Counted from the stretch's first letter, positions 1 through 12,257 are shown. The stretch: DNA of 25,618 nt from Elysia marginata (GCA_019649035.1 BMAT01012060.1:482061-507678); one strand, 5' to 3'. Numbers and translations are program-made. Notes: a model not told the origin generated them from the sequence alone.

Positions 1-463
1 GAATGGTGTGGTTAGAGAAAGAGGCAGAAAAAAACTGATAACGAGCAGGTCCGAAGTTTATCCAAACCGAGGTTTATCTTATCTTTTAAGGACCATTACA
101 AAGAAATTTTAAGTCCAGGTCGCAACCTTGACTGCTTCAATGAATGATAGAATTTAATAATTAAAAAAAGAAAAAAAGAAACACTGTAGAAGATAATTTC
201 GCATATTTTAATGACCAATGAAAGTTATCATGTTGGACCTTTCTTATAATTGCGTAACATTTAAAAATATTTTTTTCGAGTAGAATTTCTTTATGCAATG
301 CTGTTTTCCGATAGGCCATTATATTATTCAAGGTCACAACGCATGATCAAGGCCGAGTTTTACAGGATTTTAACAGTCAGTGAGGCACTCAAGGTTTCAA
401 TTTTAAGTATATAAACCGAGAATCCCTGTTCAAACAGAGATAGGCCAAACAAGTTTTTTTTAA

Positions 464-467
464 ATAA

Positions 468-522
<55 letters not shown>
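464..522. repeat. (AAT)n microsatellite
   Basis: Nearly perfect AAT trinucleotide run. It ends in ATATTTATATAGAGCCCC, which resembles a SINE 3' tail, so it may mark the end of an old retroposon. Confidence 0.85.
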
Positions 523-523
<1 letters not shown>

Positions 524-679
524 TATTTATATAGAGCCCCTAAAATCCAATAAAAGTAGCCTATTCGTTTTGCTACAGCTTTGCTTTCTGTCACTCAACA
601 TAGACAAAATAGACAAGATAGATTCTTTGAATTATTTAGGTTAGGTTAGGTTTTTTTAATTTTAACATCTCTTTTCAAC

Positions 680-945
680 TACAAGGTTATCTCAGAGACG
701 GCGCTTGAGACAATTGAATGCGTGCTGCCACATTGTGATGTAAGGAGCGTTTGCATACACCACACCCAGACACATTATCCTGACACCGGGCCGACCAGAC
801 TTAGCACTAAATCCATGATGCCAGACACTAGGCGGATCAGCTGCTAATACCAATTTCAAAGTCCTTGGTTTGACTCGGCCGGGGATCGAACCACGTACCT
901 CCCGATCTCTGAGCGAGTGTCTTACCACTAGGCCACAGAGCCGGT
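680..945 (-). mobile_element. tRNA-derived SINE
   Basis: The minus strand starts GGCTCTGTGGCCTAGTGG, with a pol III A box (926-936), and carries the B box GGTTCGATCCCC (892-881). These are spaced as in a tRNA head. A body of about 170 bases follows, ending near CAAGCGCCGTCTCTGAG. No intact tRNA cloverleaf is expected. Body boundaries are approximate. Confidence 0.7.
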
Positions 946-2324
946 TTGAATTCTATAACCTAGAAAGCATTCCTATTGGTTTTTAACTTAACTCTATACA
1001 TGTGAGATTTTCTAAAAAGAATAACAAGCTGAAATTTAATGTGTTAAAAATACAGTGCAGCCCTTCCATTAAGACCCCCTTGATTAACAACACCTCTTAC
1101 ATGTGACCAAGAATTTTAGGATGTCCGTTTGTATGGGTATAGTAATTTAGCCACCCCCCACCCCCTTTTTTTTTCTCGTAAGACCTGTTTTTACCGACAT
1201 TTTCCAGGTCTTTATTCAGTGGTTCAGCTGTTACAGTATATCTTGTAAGCTCAAAGTAAGTCAACCCATTGAAATCTTTATGTTAATGGTTTCTTCTTTA
1301 TTTGTAGAGGAAGAAAATTAAAATGAAGTTGAACAAAGCAGTATTGGAAATGAGATGAGAGAGGCAAAATTATCGTTCTTGCCTGCAACCAATATGGCTT
1401 CTAAGAGGAAGTTTTCCAACAGGAGCGATAATTTGCGCTCTAAACTCTGTTCTCAATTTAAATGTAAAAAATTTAAGCTTGTGTTGGTTTTTTTTTGTGT
1501 CAGCAGGTACGGTGTTTCGTGTTTTTATTTTTATTTTACAGCATATTTTCTTTTGCAGTCTGTGAAAATTTGGAATAAAGTACAAAGTACCGTACCTGGT
1601 TGGATAATATGTCTTGTGTTCAAGGTGAACACGTCAGATCACACTAATTTTACCTTCCGAGGTGTTCCCCTTGAGAACCAGACATTGTTTGAAGTTTTAA
1701 AACATCTAAAATATTTCTTAAAACTATTTAAATGTTGCTGGAGGAAATCAAATTTTTTTTTTTTAGTTTAAAATATAGAGAAAAAGAAGAAAAAAAAGAC
1801 TTTTGAATTAACTTTAAAATTTTTGAACAACATTTAAGGAATAACCAACTTTCGACTCATTCACCACAGATGCAAGACATATTAGCTTTGAAACAGTATT
1901 CAATTCGCCAACTTAAATTCTCTTTCTTTACCGAGAAACTGATTCTTCAAAGTTGAACTGTTTTTGTAGGGCCTGAAAAATCCACATAGGACTGAAGAAA
2001 CAAAAACTAAAGAAAAAATTCTGCGAGTAAATTACGTTTTTTTTCTAAGTAGGCCTACATGTAAAGTTAATATTACTCAGGGCCTTCTCAATAGTTCTGG
2101 ATCCCATGCAAGGGCAGGCTGATACTTTTGTTACTAACAGTCACGAGCTTACAGACACTTGCATAAATTGCAATTATAAAAACATTGTATAACTAGATGA
2201 TAGTCAGTGATTTTTTAATGGGACAACAGGCACGTGTTTTATATTGCATCCAGCCATCTACAAAATTGAAAGCTAGACATACAAAAAAACATGCTATAAT
2301 TAAAGAAAACAGTACACAATGATT
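946..2324. other. Non-coding sequence beyond the gene's 3' end
   Basis: AT-rich with homopolymer runs. The only sizeable open frame (1355-1771, plus strand) is Phe/Lys-rich, low in complexity and matches nothing I know. Apart from the possible MITE I see no feature. The first 680 bases are similar, apart from the AAT tract. Confidence 0.6.
1051..1232. mobile_element. Possible decayed MITE
   Basis: CAGTGCAGCCCTTCCATTAA near 1053 and, on the opposite strand from 1230, CAGCTGAACCACTGAATAAA share about 15 of 24 positions and both continue AGACC. This may be an old terminal-inverted-repeat element, but the match is weak and no clear target-site duplication is visible. Confidence 0.25.
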
Positions 2325-2341
2325 TGAATTTCAGACAACTT

Positions 2342-2347
2342 TTTATT
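2342..2347 (-). terminator. Candidate distal poly(A) signal AATAAA
   Basis: AATAAA on the minus strand, about 3.8 kb past the stop codon, with a downstream T/G-rich region at about 2336-2290. It is the last well-formed signal before the sequence loses any link to the gene. Confidence 0.35.
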
Positions 2348-2889
2348 TCATGATTCCGTAGAGAACCATAGAAAGAAAGAAATCAATAAGGAGGTACATT
2401 TCATTACATATGATCACACAACATCATTCAAGGATTGTCGCAATCTCAGCAACAACAAAACAGATATGATTAGTTTTACAATTTATTTTGTTTTTTTCTT
2501 TCTGCCCCCAAACCATCACAAGAAAAGAAGATCTGAGATTAAGATATATATTTTTATATATATATATATCACAAGCAAGAAGTCCAGAGTTTTAAGGTAT
2601 AACATAGAAAGTACTGTAGTTATAGAAACTTGTACATAGAACATACAATACAATACATTACAGTACTGAACAATATGACGAGAACGAGATCTTGGTAATT
2701 AAAATTATAATCATCATGACATTTGACAACGGTATGCCCAGAAACCCAGTGCAACTTCTTACGAGGCTGACACAGTTCATTGAAAAGAAATAAAGAAAAA
2801 CATAATTGCAAGAACATTTTCCGGAAAATTACATCATCACATGTGATGCACTTTTATGTAGGTGACATGACTCTAGTAATATGGTCTTA

Positions 2890-2976
2890 TGGATGTAGAA
2901 ATGATGATTAAGTGAAAGTGGATGTAGAAATGATGATTAAGTGAAAATGGATGTAGAAATGATGATAAAGTGAAAA
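2890..2976. repeat. 29-bp tandem repeat, three copies
   Basis: Three head-to-tail units of TGGATGTAGAAATGATGATT plus nine more bases, at 2890-2918, 2919-2947 and 2948-2976, with one or two differences, followed by a partial unit. No spacers, so it is a minisatellite and not a CRISPR. It lies in the probable 3' UTR. Confidence 0.9.
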
Positions 2977-5239
2977 TGTAGAAGCATTATAGCACGGTGA
3001 AAAAGATGTTTAGTTTGATGTTAAAACCATGGTTATGGTATCAATCATGAAATGATGAAAGTGAACAGTAAAGGATTACAGTATAATGAGAGAGCAAGTC
3101 ATTACATCACACATCGCATCATGTAAACATCTCTACAGTTCTAGTAATTCTAAGGTAGGACACAGTTGATAAGAATAGATTTAAAACTAGCTGCTAATTA
3201 TGGTTACTTTTTTTCTCCCTGGGTTACAAGGTGATAACATTTTTATACACAATAACCTAGACTTACAGTTATACTGTACACAGTGACTCACTCAGCATTC
3301 TCTAGATTCTCTTTTCCCCTCTTGTTCTAGCTTTAAAATTAAATTAATACTGAAACAAAACATTTTGTTCACATTCTCCCTAACTAAGGAACTTGCAGAT
3401 TTTGAAATCTTCGCAATTCTTTCATGGCACAGAGATTGAAGAAAGAGAAGAAAAAAAACCTTGGGATTTTCACCAACCTCAAAATTCTATCAAATTGATT
3501 GGATGAATACCACCCATTAAAGGATGCAGTTGATACACTAAACCCCCAACCCCATCTATAGAAAGAAGTTTGTTTCTCTAAAATAACTGTGTTGACACCC
3601 CCCCCCCTTCCACACCAAGTTCCTGCCATTCATTTTACAGTCATGTACACTTTTTTTTTTTTTTTACATATGGAGACATTCAATATCCATCCTCAAATCA
3701 CAAATAATGCTGCTGCCATAAGTATGTGCAGAGAGAAGCCAGTTTATACACTCAGAATACAAAAATTAGTTACAGCCAATATGTTTTGAAATTTTCTTTT
3801 TTTTTTAATCCACACAATCTAAAAAACCACAAATGAAAAAGAAAACAGACAATATAAGACAAAAGTAAAAAATCATATGATATAAAAGGCAAATCATGTA
3901 CATACTGCTCTGGCATAATAATAATATATAAAACTGTCACAAGGCAACATGGTTCAGTTTGATATGCAAATGGAATGATGAGAAAACACACCCAGTCAAA
4001 ACCTGCTAACAATAATCTTACCCACGGGTCTAAAAACCAGAAAACTATCCTGTCCTTGCTAAGTCTCAGCCTGACTCTCTTTGTTGTGTGCGTACTGCTC
4101 CGGAAAAGAACCAGTTTTGAGCCAGGGTCCTTCACTTGAGAATCACAAAGAGCGTGAATTAACTGCTTTCTTCCTTCCTTAGCATCAATTGGTTTTTATC
4201 ACCAACAACTTAACTTTAACTCTAAGTCTTTTTGGTAAAAAAAATCCAAATAAATGAAAAGCAATTGTTCAACTTACACCTTACTACAACAGCAAGTACA
4301 CAGAAAGCTGTTTCACTAACATCGAAGCAATTCTCCTGATTTAAACTTTCTAGTACTACAATAAACAATAAGGAAATGAGTGACAGAGTGCTGGCTTGAG
4401 GAAAAAGCTTGTAAGATGAAAACTCGGAGCTCAAGCCATCGCCAGTGCTAGGCACCTCAAGCTGTGATTGTACTGCGCTCTCTCAGTCTTGCTGGGTTTA
4501 CAACATTCTAAAACATCTAAAACACAGCGGACTAGCCTACATAATGAACAAAAAAATGAATTGCTGCAAGGGTACTTTTATTTTTTGGCCTTTCTATGGG
4601 CGGTAGAACTTTAGAACAAAAATTGTAAGGAAAGGTATATATATATATATAAAAATCTCTCTGAGCATGCAATGTCTGTCCATCTTTCTCTTTCCTACTA
4701 GTCTTTTCTCTCAGTCTCTGGGCACTAGGAGAACTTTCTCTCGCTGGTTACAAAAATATCTACATTATGTACAAGACACATTTTACAGCGGTGACACCTC
4801 ACTTGCAGGGTGACACACATAGAAAGAGAAAATCTTACAACTTGTACAGCTGCACTCTAGCTGTATGCAGTGTAATACGAGTGAGCAACAACAAAGACAA
4901 AAGTATTAAGATTTTAAATCTCTTCTGTTAAGTGTTTATGGCAAAAGAAAGACAACATTTTTTTTTCAAGGGAAATCACATAAATGCAGGAGATGAAATA
5001 GATTCTAGAACTAAAAGAATGAGACATGGCAAAAATAGGGATTTGCAAGACAACCAGAGATTTAAAAAACAGATGAGAACAAAACCAGAAAGCCCAGGGA
5101 CACGGCAATGAAGAAAAAAATCTTTTCCTTAAGATTCTCGGGTGACTTGATTTCAGTATTTACATTGCAAAGAAAAGGAAAAGGGTTGTAATTGTTCTGC
5201 TCCACGGGTTTGTGGCTACAGAGTACCGATAAAGGTGAA

Positions 5240-5625
5240 ATGGTCAGCTGCTCCGTTAAAGTTTCATAGAAACATTAAAAACATATAGTAATGATGACGA
5301 TGAGGCCAAATGAAAAAGACAATACACTTTCAAGGAACGTTCCATACAGCCAACTCTGCTAAAGTCTATTTCCAATGTTAAAAGGTTTGGGCAAAAGTCC
5401 CATAGCCAAAGTGGCCGTAGGAGCAGTGTAATTTGTTGACACAGTGTGGCGAGGACAGAACCCAACTCTCTTCTTCCCATTGCTTTAACCTTCCCCTGTT
5501 AACACCAGGTCCCAAGTTATTCTGCAGGGTCACAGGGTTTTCAGCCGCTGAGTCCATAGCTTGAACTCGCAACACCCCGCTCCGTAATCGAGTGCCCTGC
5601 CGCTAGACCATGAAGCCCCCTCATG
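5240..5625 (-). mobile_element. tRNA-derived SINE (diverged)
   Basis: The minus strand has an A-box-like TGGTCTAGCGG (5610-5600) and a B-box-like GAGTTCAAGCT (5568-5558) in the spacing of a tRNA head, followed by a body of unique sequence that I end near 5240. It sits inside the probable 3' UTR, in the gene's orientation. The 3' limit is uncertain. Confidence 0.5.
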
Positions 5626-5989
5626 GGACACCCACATACACACAAAGAAAGAATCAAGTGAAATGAAAATAAACATAAGCGGCGTTGACTGTAAATGGCA
5701 GTTTGTTTGCCTTTCCATCGAATGTGTTTGTTTCTCTGGAAAGTTAAAAGGACCAAAAGTTACTCCAGAGAAGACCTTTATAATCCATGAAGTGATAAAT
5801 GTTCTCGTTTTTTGTACACCATTTTGTCCAAACCATTTTAAAATGAACGCTGAACTGATGTCTCCCGCAGAAAGGTCAGCTGGCATGTCATATCCTGAAC
5901 TTAAACCACCAGCCAAATACCAAGTTCAGTCCATATATTATGGGAAAACAGCAGCATCTTTGTACAAATCCTTAAGATTGCTAGCTACA

Positions 5990-5995
5990 TTTAAT
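5990..5995 (-). terminator. Candidate proximal poly(A) signal ATTAAA
   Basis: ATTAAA on the minus strand, about 180 bases past the TGA. It is a common variant signal and would give a short 3' UTR that excludes the SINE and tandem repeats. Downstream sequence is only modestly T/G-rich. Confidence 0.25.
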
Positions 5996-6172
5996 AGATA
6001 GATGTTATGTACGCTTTGCTGTTTTGTTTTGAGCACTTTAAAATCCATGTAAAATCAAAATCATGGGTTTTTGAGATTTTCCTAAACAATTTAGATTGGA
6101 CTTCTAGCTAAACAAATCAATTTTGGTTTAAGTCCTGAAAATTTTGGTCAAGCAAATGACAAAAACTACACC

Positions 6173-6652
6173 TCACTCATCGAATGTTTTGCGTTTCTTG
6201 GCTCCACTTTTTGACGTTGACGAAGTAGTGGAAGGCGAGGAAGATGCAGATGATGCAGCAGAAGAAGGACCTGTGCTGCGACCGCCGCCAGCGCTGATAG
6301 CCCTTACAGTGCCGTCACCAGCCGAGGCTCCAGGGGTCGTCATGTTACGCGGGACAAGGAACACATTGCCATCCGTCGATTGCTGGAGAGAGTAGAGACT
6401 TGGGTCGTAAGGCTGGCCGTGCTCGTCTCTCAAGGACTGGAAGATGTGAGCATAGAGGTGGCCAAACTTGGCGCGCATTCGCTGCCTTTCCTGCTCCATC
6501 TCAGCACGCTCGGCGAGCAGACGGTCTCGAGTCTTCTCCAGGTCTGACCGCTCATCAGACAGGTTCACAATGACGTTGACTTTCCGCTTGCGGCAGTTTT
6601 GTGCTGCCACCTTGTTCTTGCCACGCCTCCTGATGTCTCGGATCAGAGAAAG
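6173..6652 (-). CDS. Coding exon 11: bZIP, Neh3-like end and stop
   Basis: Residues 814-972 and TGA. The basic region RDIRRRGKNKVAAQNCRKRK (818-837) is the hallmark CNC DNA-contact helix that, with small Maf proteins, reads antioxidant/Maf elements. A leucine-zipper region with mixed heptads follows to about 880, then SLRDEHGQPYDPSLYSLQQ and DGNVFLVPRNM, matching Neh3 of NRF2. A Gly/Ser-rich tail of about 58 residues follows VFLVP and ends KSGAKKRKTFDE. That tail is longer than in human NRF2. The acceptor is TTGTCCCCTCAG. Confidence 0.97.
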   Translation of the reverse strand, partial: LSLIRDIRRRGKNKVAAQNCRKRKVNVIVNLSDERSDLEKTRDRLLAERAEMEQERQRMRAKFGHLYAHIFQSLRDEHGQPYDPSLYSLQQSTDGNVFLVPRNMTTPGASAGDGTVRAISAGGGRSTGPSSAASSASSSPSTTSSTSKSGAKKRKTFDE

Positions 6653-9600
6653 CTGAGGGGACAAAAGAAAACCCTGGTTAGTTAACTTTAACAAAATTTT
6701 AAAACACCAAAAATATTTTTTTTTCTTCTGAAATTGAAACCTTTACTGTATTAATCTAGTTTTCCACCGACGTAGAACCAACCAAATATTTCATGATTTT
6801 TATTTCATTGGGTAAGCTTGCAGAAAAGACAAACACAATTAACAACCATAAATTTGGGAACTGATAGGTATCAAGAGAAATCATGATGGGTGAAAATTAA
6901 AAATTTTGATTTAACAGACAATCAAAGAGAGACAAAGTCGAGGCTGAACAAATTTGTGAAAATCAGCATGTCAAGGATAAATGAGAGCCTCTTCTTAACT
7001 TAATGTTGCGAGTTTTAAGATGACCAAAGAAAATGGAGGGGGGGAAGCAAACTTATATTGTTATTGTCATGGGCATGTGTGTAGCTAAATAAATTATTAA
7101 GAATAATTATTGTAGTAACAAAATAAGCCTTACTCATTGAAGAACCACAAAAACACCACCAAATCAGAGACTTCCTGGGCCATTAAGCTTTATCATGGGT
7201 GAGATTTATAAATTTTGATTTAAAAGGAATACTTCTAAAAAAGCGGAAAACTCTCAAATATGGATAATGTATGAGAAATTTTTAAAGATTCCCTCAAATT
7301 TAAGAGAAACATTTATAAATATGATAGAAGGCAGCACCTGTCGACCATACCCACTTAGTCGCAGCAAAAGCAATGCGAATCGGAATGTGACTTGAAAATC
7401 CCCTTTTTTTCTCTCTCTTTGCCCCCTATAATTTATTTTGGAAATTATGAGACCCAGATCGGTTACCTTGGTAATAGCAAGAACAGAGTCAGATGAAACA
7501 ACATGAAAAGACACACAAAGTGTCAAAATAACTTGTGACTCAACATTCTCCGATCTGTTTGCTCGCTGCTATGCTTTTCACCTTTCATCTCTCTAAGCAT
7601 ATTCAAGGGTCCTAGAACGGACTTCACTAATCAGTTGGTTGCCCTTTGCTGGTCCACAGTGAACTTCTGATACTTGTTACTCTCCTTTCATTAAATTCCT
7701 CAAGTTTAAACCTTTTTTGGACAATAACGAGAATTCCTCTTATAGTGAGGGTTGTTGATGAAACAAGAGGTCCTTATCTTCCCAGAGTTCCACTGTAATG
7801 ACAAAAGGTAAACTAAGAGTCTGCCGTGATGATGAAAACGAGCTTTCCCCCAGGTTTACATTGGCGCACCAAAACTGAACAATGAGTAATAACCACCTGT
7901 GCTTCAGTGAGCTTGTGGGAGTTGAGCATCTCATTGAAGGTCTCCACTGGCGACTCAATTATCTCATCAATGGTGAACGGAACTTTCAGCTCCAGGGCAC
8001 GCCTGTGGTCCCTCGACTGAGGTCCTTTGCGAGACGGCTCCTTGTGTGCGTATTTCTTAACCTGTGAGGAAAAAAGAGGTTCACACATGCCATTTTAACT
8101 CCTACCAGACTGCTAGTGCTATACCTAGATTATGTCAAAGGTATATATGCATACAATTAAACAGACAACAGATAATTAAAAAACAAATCAATTTTATGCC
8201 AGGGTTATTGAAAAAATATAGCCTACAAAACAAAAGTAACGTAAAACTTCTAAACACAGACCTGTTTTTAAGGAGCGTAGTGGCAACATGGTATGTTTCT
8301 CTAGTCTAAGTGGCAAGGCGGTTCCAATCATACTAAAGGCAGACATTTTGGGCATTTCCACTTACAACCTACTTTTCTCCACTGCTAATTTCATACCTTT
8401 TAAAATCAATCTATCATTGCATTAATGTTGGTAAAAACAAATCTTATAGGAGGTGGTCTTGGTTCCAGGGTTAAATTACTATACCCCTATAAACTGATCC
8501 CCTTCAATTGAAATTCACTTCAGAGGAGCGATCTTTCTTGAGGGGTTCTATTTCACGTGAATTCCATCTCAAACTACCGTTTGAGTCTAAATAATTTAAA
8601 TTAGATTCACGTTACCGATTCTATATACATCTTGCAATTACGTACTGACAGTTTTAAATGAGGATGATTAATTTGGAAGTTAAAGTTTGCTCTGTCTCAC
8701 CTCTCTGGGCACCTGTCCGGGAGGAGTGTTGTACGTGTGGTTGTGAGCCACCTGTTGCTGGGCCAGGCTGTGTGACCCGTGCGGGTCGTGCTCTGTCCCG
8801 TTGCCAGACGTCGAGCCGTTATGGCTGCTAATCACCCCACCACGGATACCGTGACCCGGGTGGTTGAGATGGTTGGTGTGGCCATGGTCTGATCCGTGCG
8901 AGGACCCCGCAGGGCTGCCAGCGTAAGACGAGCCAGCGGAAGAATTGGAGGACGTCAGTCCGTTCTTGTAGGCGAAGCCCGAGTCGCTGGATGACTCTGA
9001 CAGGTGGTGAACACGCGACCTGCTCTGTCTTGCCCTCGCCCTCTTCAAGGATCCCCCAAGGTCACCGCTGGTGGTGGTGGTGTTGAAGCCAAAATCATCA
9101 GAGCCTCCAATAGCTCCCTCAAGACCTTCCAATGCATCAAAATCCTTGAGGGGAAAAAAACAAGAAAAAAAATTATTCAGTGTGAAAAAACTTAAGACAG
9201 GGTAGGAATGCAGGCAATGAACTTTGTATGTTGCTCTCCTCTGTGTAGAGCGTTGATTTCCTTTGGCTTATACAGTCATGTCCATATAATTCAAAACTGG
9301 ATAATTGGAATACTTGCTTTATTCAAACTATTTTCACACTGCCACAGGATATTTTTTTACTTCCAAGTTAAATTTTGTTTGCACAAGGTTTGAAATATAC
9401 GAACTGGACTGTAATAGTTTCAGCAAAGTTATGGCTCTGTTGTCATTGACAAAGTGCTCAGGTTTTCTGTAGCATAAAGACATAGCTGGAGGAGAAAAAA
9501 AAATAACACCAGATAGTTCACACAGTACATCGGCTGCAACTGACATTTTCATACTACAACCCTTCGGAACCAATTAACTTTAAATAGACCCCTAACTAAC

Positions 9601-10989
9601 AATGCACCGACTGCGGCATTACACATCTTTGTGTGTTGCTCATAAATTTGTAATGAAATCTGAGGTTATAATATCCGGGGCTACTAAATAGATTTTCTCC
9701 CCAAATACACCCAACACACTCCAGCGAAACTGATCTCCTAGCACGGTATTATCTCAAAATAAAAGTGAGAGAAGCTAGAACTAGCAGAAGTAGTAAGGGA
9801 TAAGAATAAGAAATAGAAAGTATGAGCCATATGGATGGAAAGAAAGAATGTTACCGTGCAGTATTTCAGATCCTGACAATCATCTGGAAGCCAACAATAC
9901 ATTGACAACAATCCCCAGAGGGTTTTCCCATAAAGTAAAGACAGAAGCTAGAGGGCAGTAAGGGATGCCAGAGAGAGAGAGAGAGAAAGAGAGACAGAGA
10001 TTCTTATGAAGTGCTATTACCGTGTAGTACTTCAGATCCTGACAACCATCTGGAAGGGAATAATATAGCGGTAACAACGACGCCACTCTCCCTGGCTCGA
10101 CTTCAAGAAGCGGTGGCAACGGCGGAACTCTTGCCTGCTGAACTGCCAGCAGTGGTGGCATGGGCAACCGCTGAGTGAACCCACTGAGCTCATGAACCGA
10201 GGAGCAGTTACGCATGCACCACCAATCTACACTTGGATAAGAATAGTAAGCACTTGGTTTGCAATCATGCATCTTTTTCTCCCTATGTGGACGAGTGGCC
10301 CAAGTATTCGGTGCAAGTCTCCTGTACCCCATACGGATGGAAAGTTTTTGAACAGTCAGCAAAGGTACTTCAAAACGACGTAAATTGCGCTCGCTATAGT
10401 ATGTAGGATCTAACGATGTGTGGTTTTTGTTGCCAGCACCACAGCTAGGTTCTAATGATGGCACATAACAACACAGGATCTGGAAAACTTTCTGGTATCA
10501 CAGTCAAGAAAATGATCCCAACTTCTATGTTGTCGAATGTGAGAGCTGCTGCTGATAGGTTGATCTTGTTTGGTAAGGAGCCCTTCCACCAGCAGATAGG
10601 TAACCACAGTCTGGGCCAAACACTGGTTGATCACTCCTAAAGCTATCGTGCAGTCAACTTTTGTGTCGTTGAAAAAGTCCCAGGACTACAAATAGATTCT
10701 TGCAACCTGACAGTAGCAGTAGCATTAACTAAAAGATTACAGAGGCTACCCCTGTCTAAGCTAAACATAAGAGGGCGACCACCACACAGTAGGCCAGGTG
10801 GAGGCCTCTATCACAAGATCACAAAATTTTACAGGCAGTGGACTTGTGGAGTTGTGGTCACCCAAGTCCCCCAGGACTATCAATGGACACAAGTAACAGT
10901 GAGGTGGTACCACCTGTCTCTCAGAACAGAAGTTTGTCCAAGTGGCACAGGTGACAAAGTAAGCACACAGGCCAAGGAAAGAGACCGAG

Positions 10990-11021
<32 letters not shown>

Positions 11022-12211
11022 NNNNNNNNNNNNNNNNNNNNNNNNNNNNNNNNNNNNNNNNNNNNNNNNNNNNNNNNNNNNNGAGAGAGAGAGAAGGCAG
11101 CCACTGAGTCGTCTCCAAGAACACAATCCCAGTGTAGAATCCAAAAGTAGAATGCACAGCCTCATTCCAGTCAACTGAAGAACCAAACTAGAAAAAGCAG
11201 TCTATAATATTGACAACAGAATCCAGGGTCGCAGTGTACACGTTTGAGTCAATGCTAGAAGCACCAAACTACCGGCATTAGTGACAGCAGTACACACAGT
11301 TGACTTTGTTGACCCAATTCTCGGGGCCAGCTGTTATCTCTACTGTTGTATTTCCTGTTGGTGATGGGTGTAGAAAATGCGAAATGAAGTGTGTCACAGA
11401 GATAACGAACGCACAGAGTGAGAGATAGAGGCACAGAGACACAGAGATATAAAAAGATTGAGGGAGGGTGGGTGGTGTTGGGTAGAGAAGAATATGCATG
11501 GCAGAGAATGCAAAAGTCACATACGTTTATATGAACAAAGAGATAGAGAGAAAAGAGTGAGAGAAGAGAGAGACAGAGAGAGACAGCAGTAGCAGCAGCA
11601 CATATTGGGCTTGTGCTAAAAACATACTGACCACCTGTTCTCTCTCCTTCCCTCTATTCCAATACATGTACTCTATCTAACGAGATAGCGCAACACAACA
11701 GGACAAGGTGAACGATGACTGGGACATCACTTCACTGTATGGACGGCTGGCGTGGCGATTAACCCACAAGGTCTTACATGCACAACCAGACCACAGAACT
11801 CAAAGTATGTCTGCAGATAACCTTGTAATCAACTGGGACAGTGCGGCAGGCGTAGAGACTTAGAGTGCGTCATCAGCATTTACCTCTATCTTGCCTTCTC
11901 GCTTCTTACCCACTGAAAACATGACACCCCTGAGTCAAAGACCAACAATCATATGCCCTTTCAAGCTGAACGCTTTGCTGCAACGTGTATAAAAACAAAA
12001 CAATAAAAAAAAAAACCTATAACTTCAAAGCCAACGATAGCTTTGATTTTATCTTGGGGATTTAGCGATCATCAAGCCCCAAAAAAGAAAGGTCGATTTC
12101 CTGTGGGCTTTTAAATAAAAGATAAAAACTTAAAATGTTTCTTTTTATATTTGGCTTGATTGTGCTTATCAAGAGGGAGAGACATCAAGTACTGTGCAGT
12201 AGGTAGACATT

Positions 12212-12257
<46 letters not shown>

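Larger units (their letters stand above)
2325..6172 (-). other. Probable 3' UTR of the CNC-bZIP gene (distal end inferred)
   Basis: No coding signal appears on either strand below the TGA. On the minus strand, ATTAAA at 5995-5990 is a possible proximal poly(A) signal. AATAAA occurs at 4582-4577, 2488-2483 and 2347-2342; the last is followed by a T/G-rich stretch (GTTGTCTG, then CATTGTGTACTG), the usual layout of a cleavage site. The 3.8-kb span includes a SINE-like repeat, a 29-bp tandem repeat, a (TA)n tract near 4637 and homopolymers. The length is long but not exceptional for this family. The distal end is an inference. Confidence 0.35.

Noticed and set aside
636..650. TTAGG repeated three times, telomere-like
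   Set aside because: Only three units, in AT-rich sequence; TTAGG is the arthropod telomere unit while molluscs generally use TTAGGG. Too short to mean anything.
1355..1771. 138-codon open frame on the plus strand
   Set aside because: Phe/Lys-rich, poly-T driven, no domain, no splice or promoter context.
2890..2976. CRISPR-like direct repeats
   Set aside because: Units are contiguous with no spacers and the DNA is animal nuclear.
5530..6001. Overlapping open frames of 112 and 128 codons near 5.6-6.0 kb
   Set aside because: They cross the SINE head and 3' UTR on opposite strands, with no domain and no splice context.
6144..6395. Open frames on the plus strand over the bZIP exon
   Set aside because: Antisense shadows of a well-supported coding exon.
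10854..11186. Open frames running through the (GA)n tract and the N gap
   Set aside because: Simple repeat has no stops and the N bases are unknown; the flanking residues show no domain.
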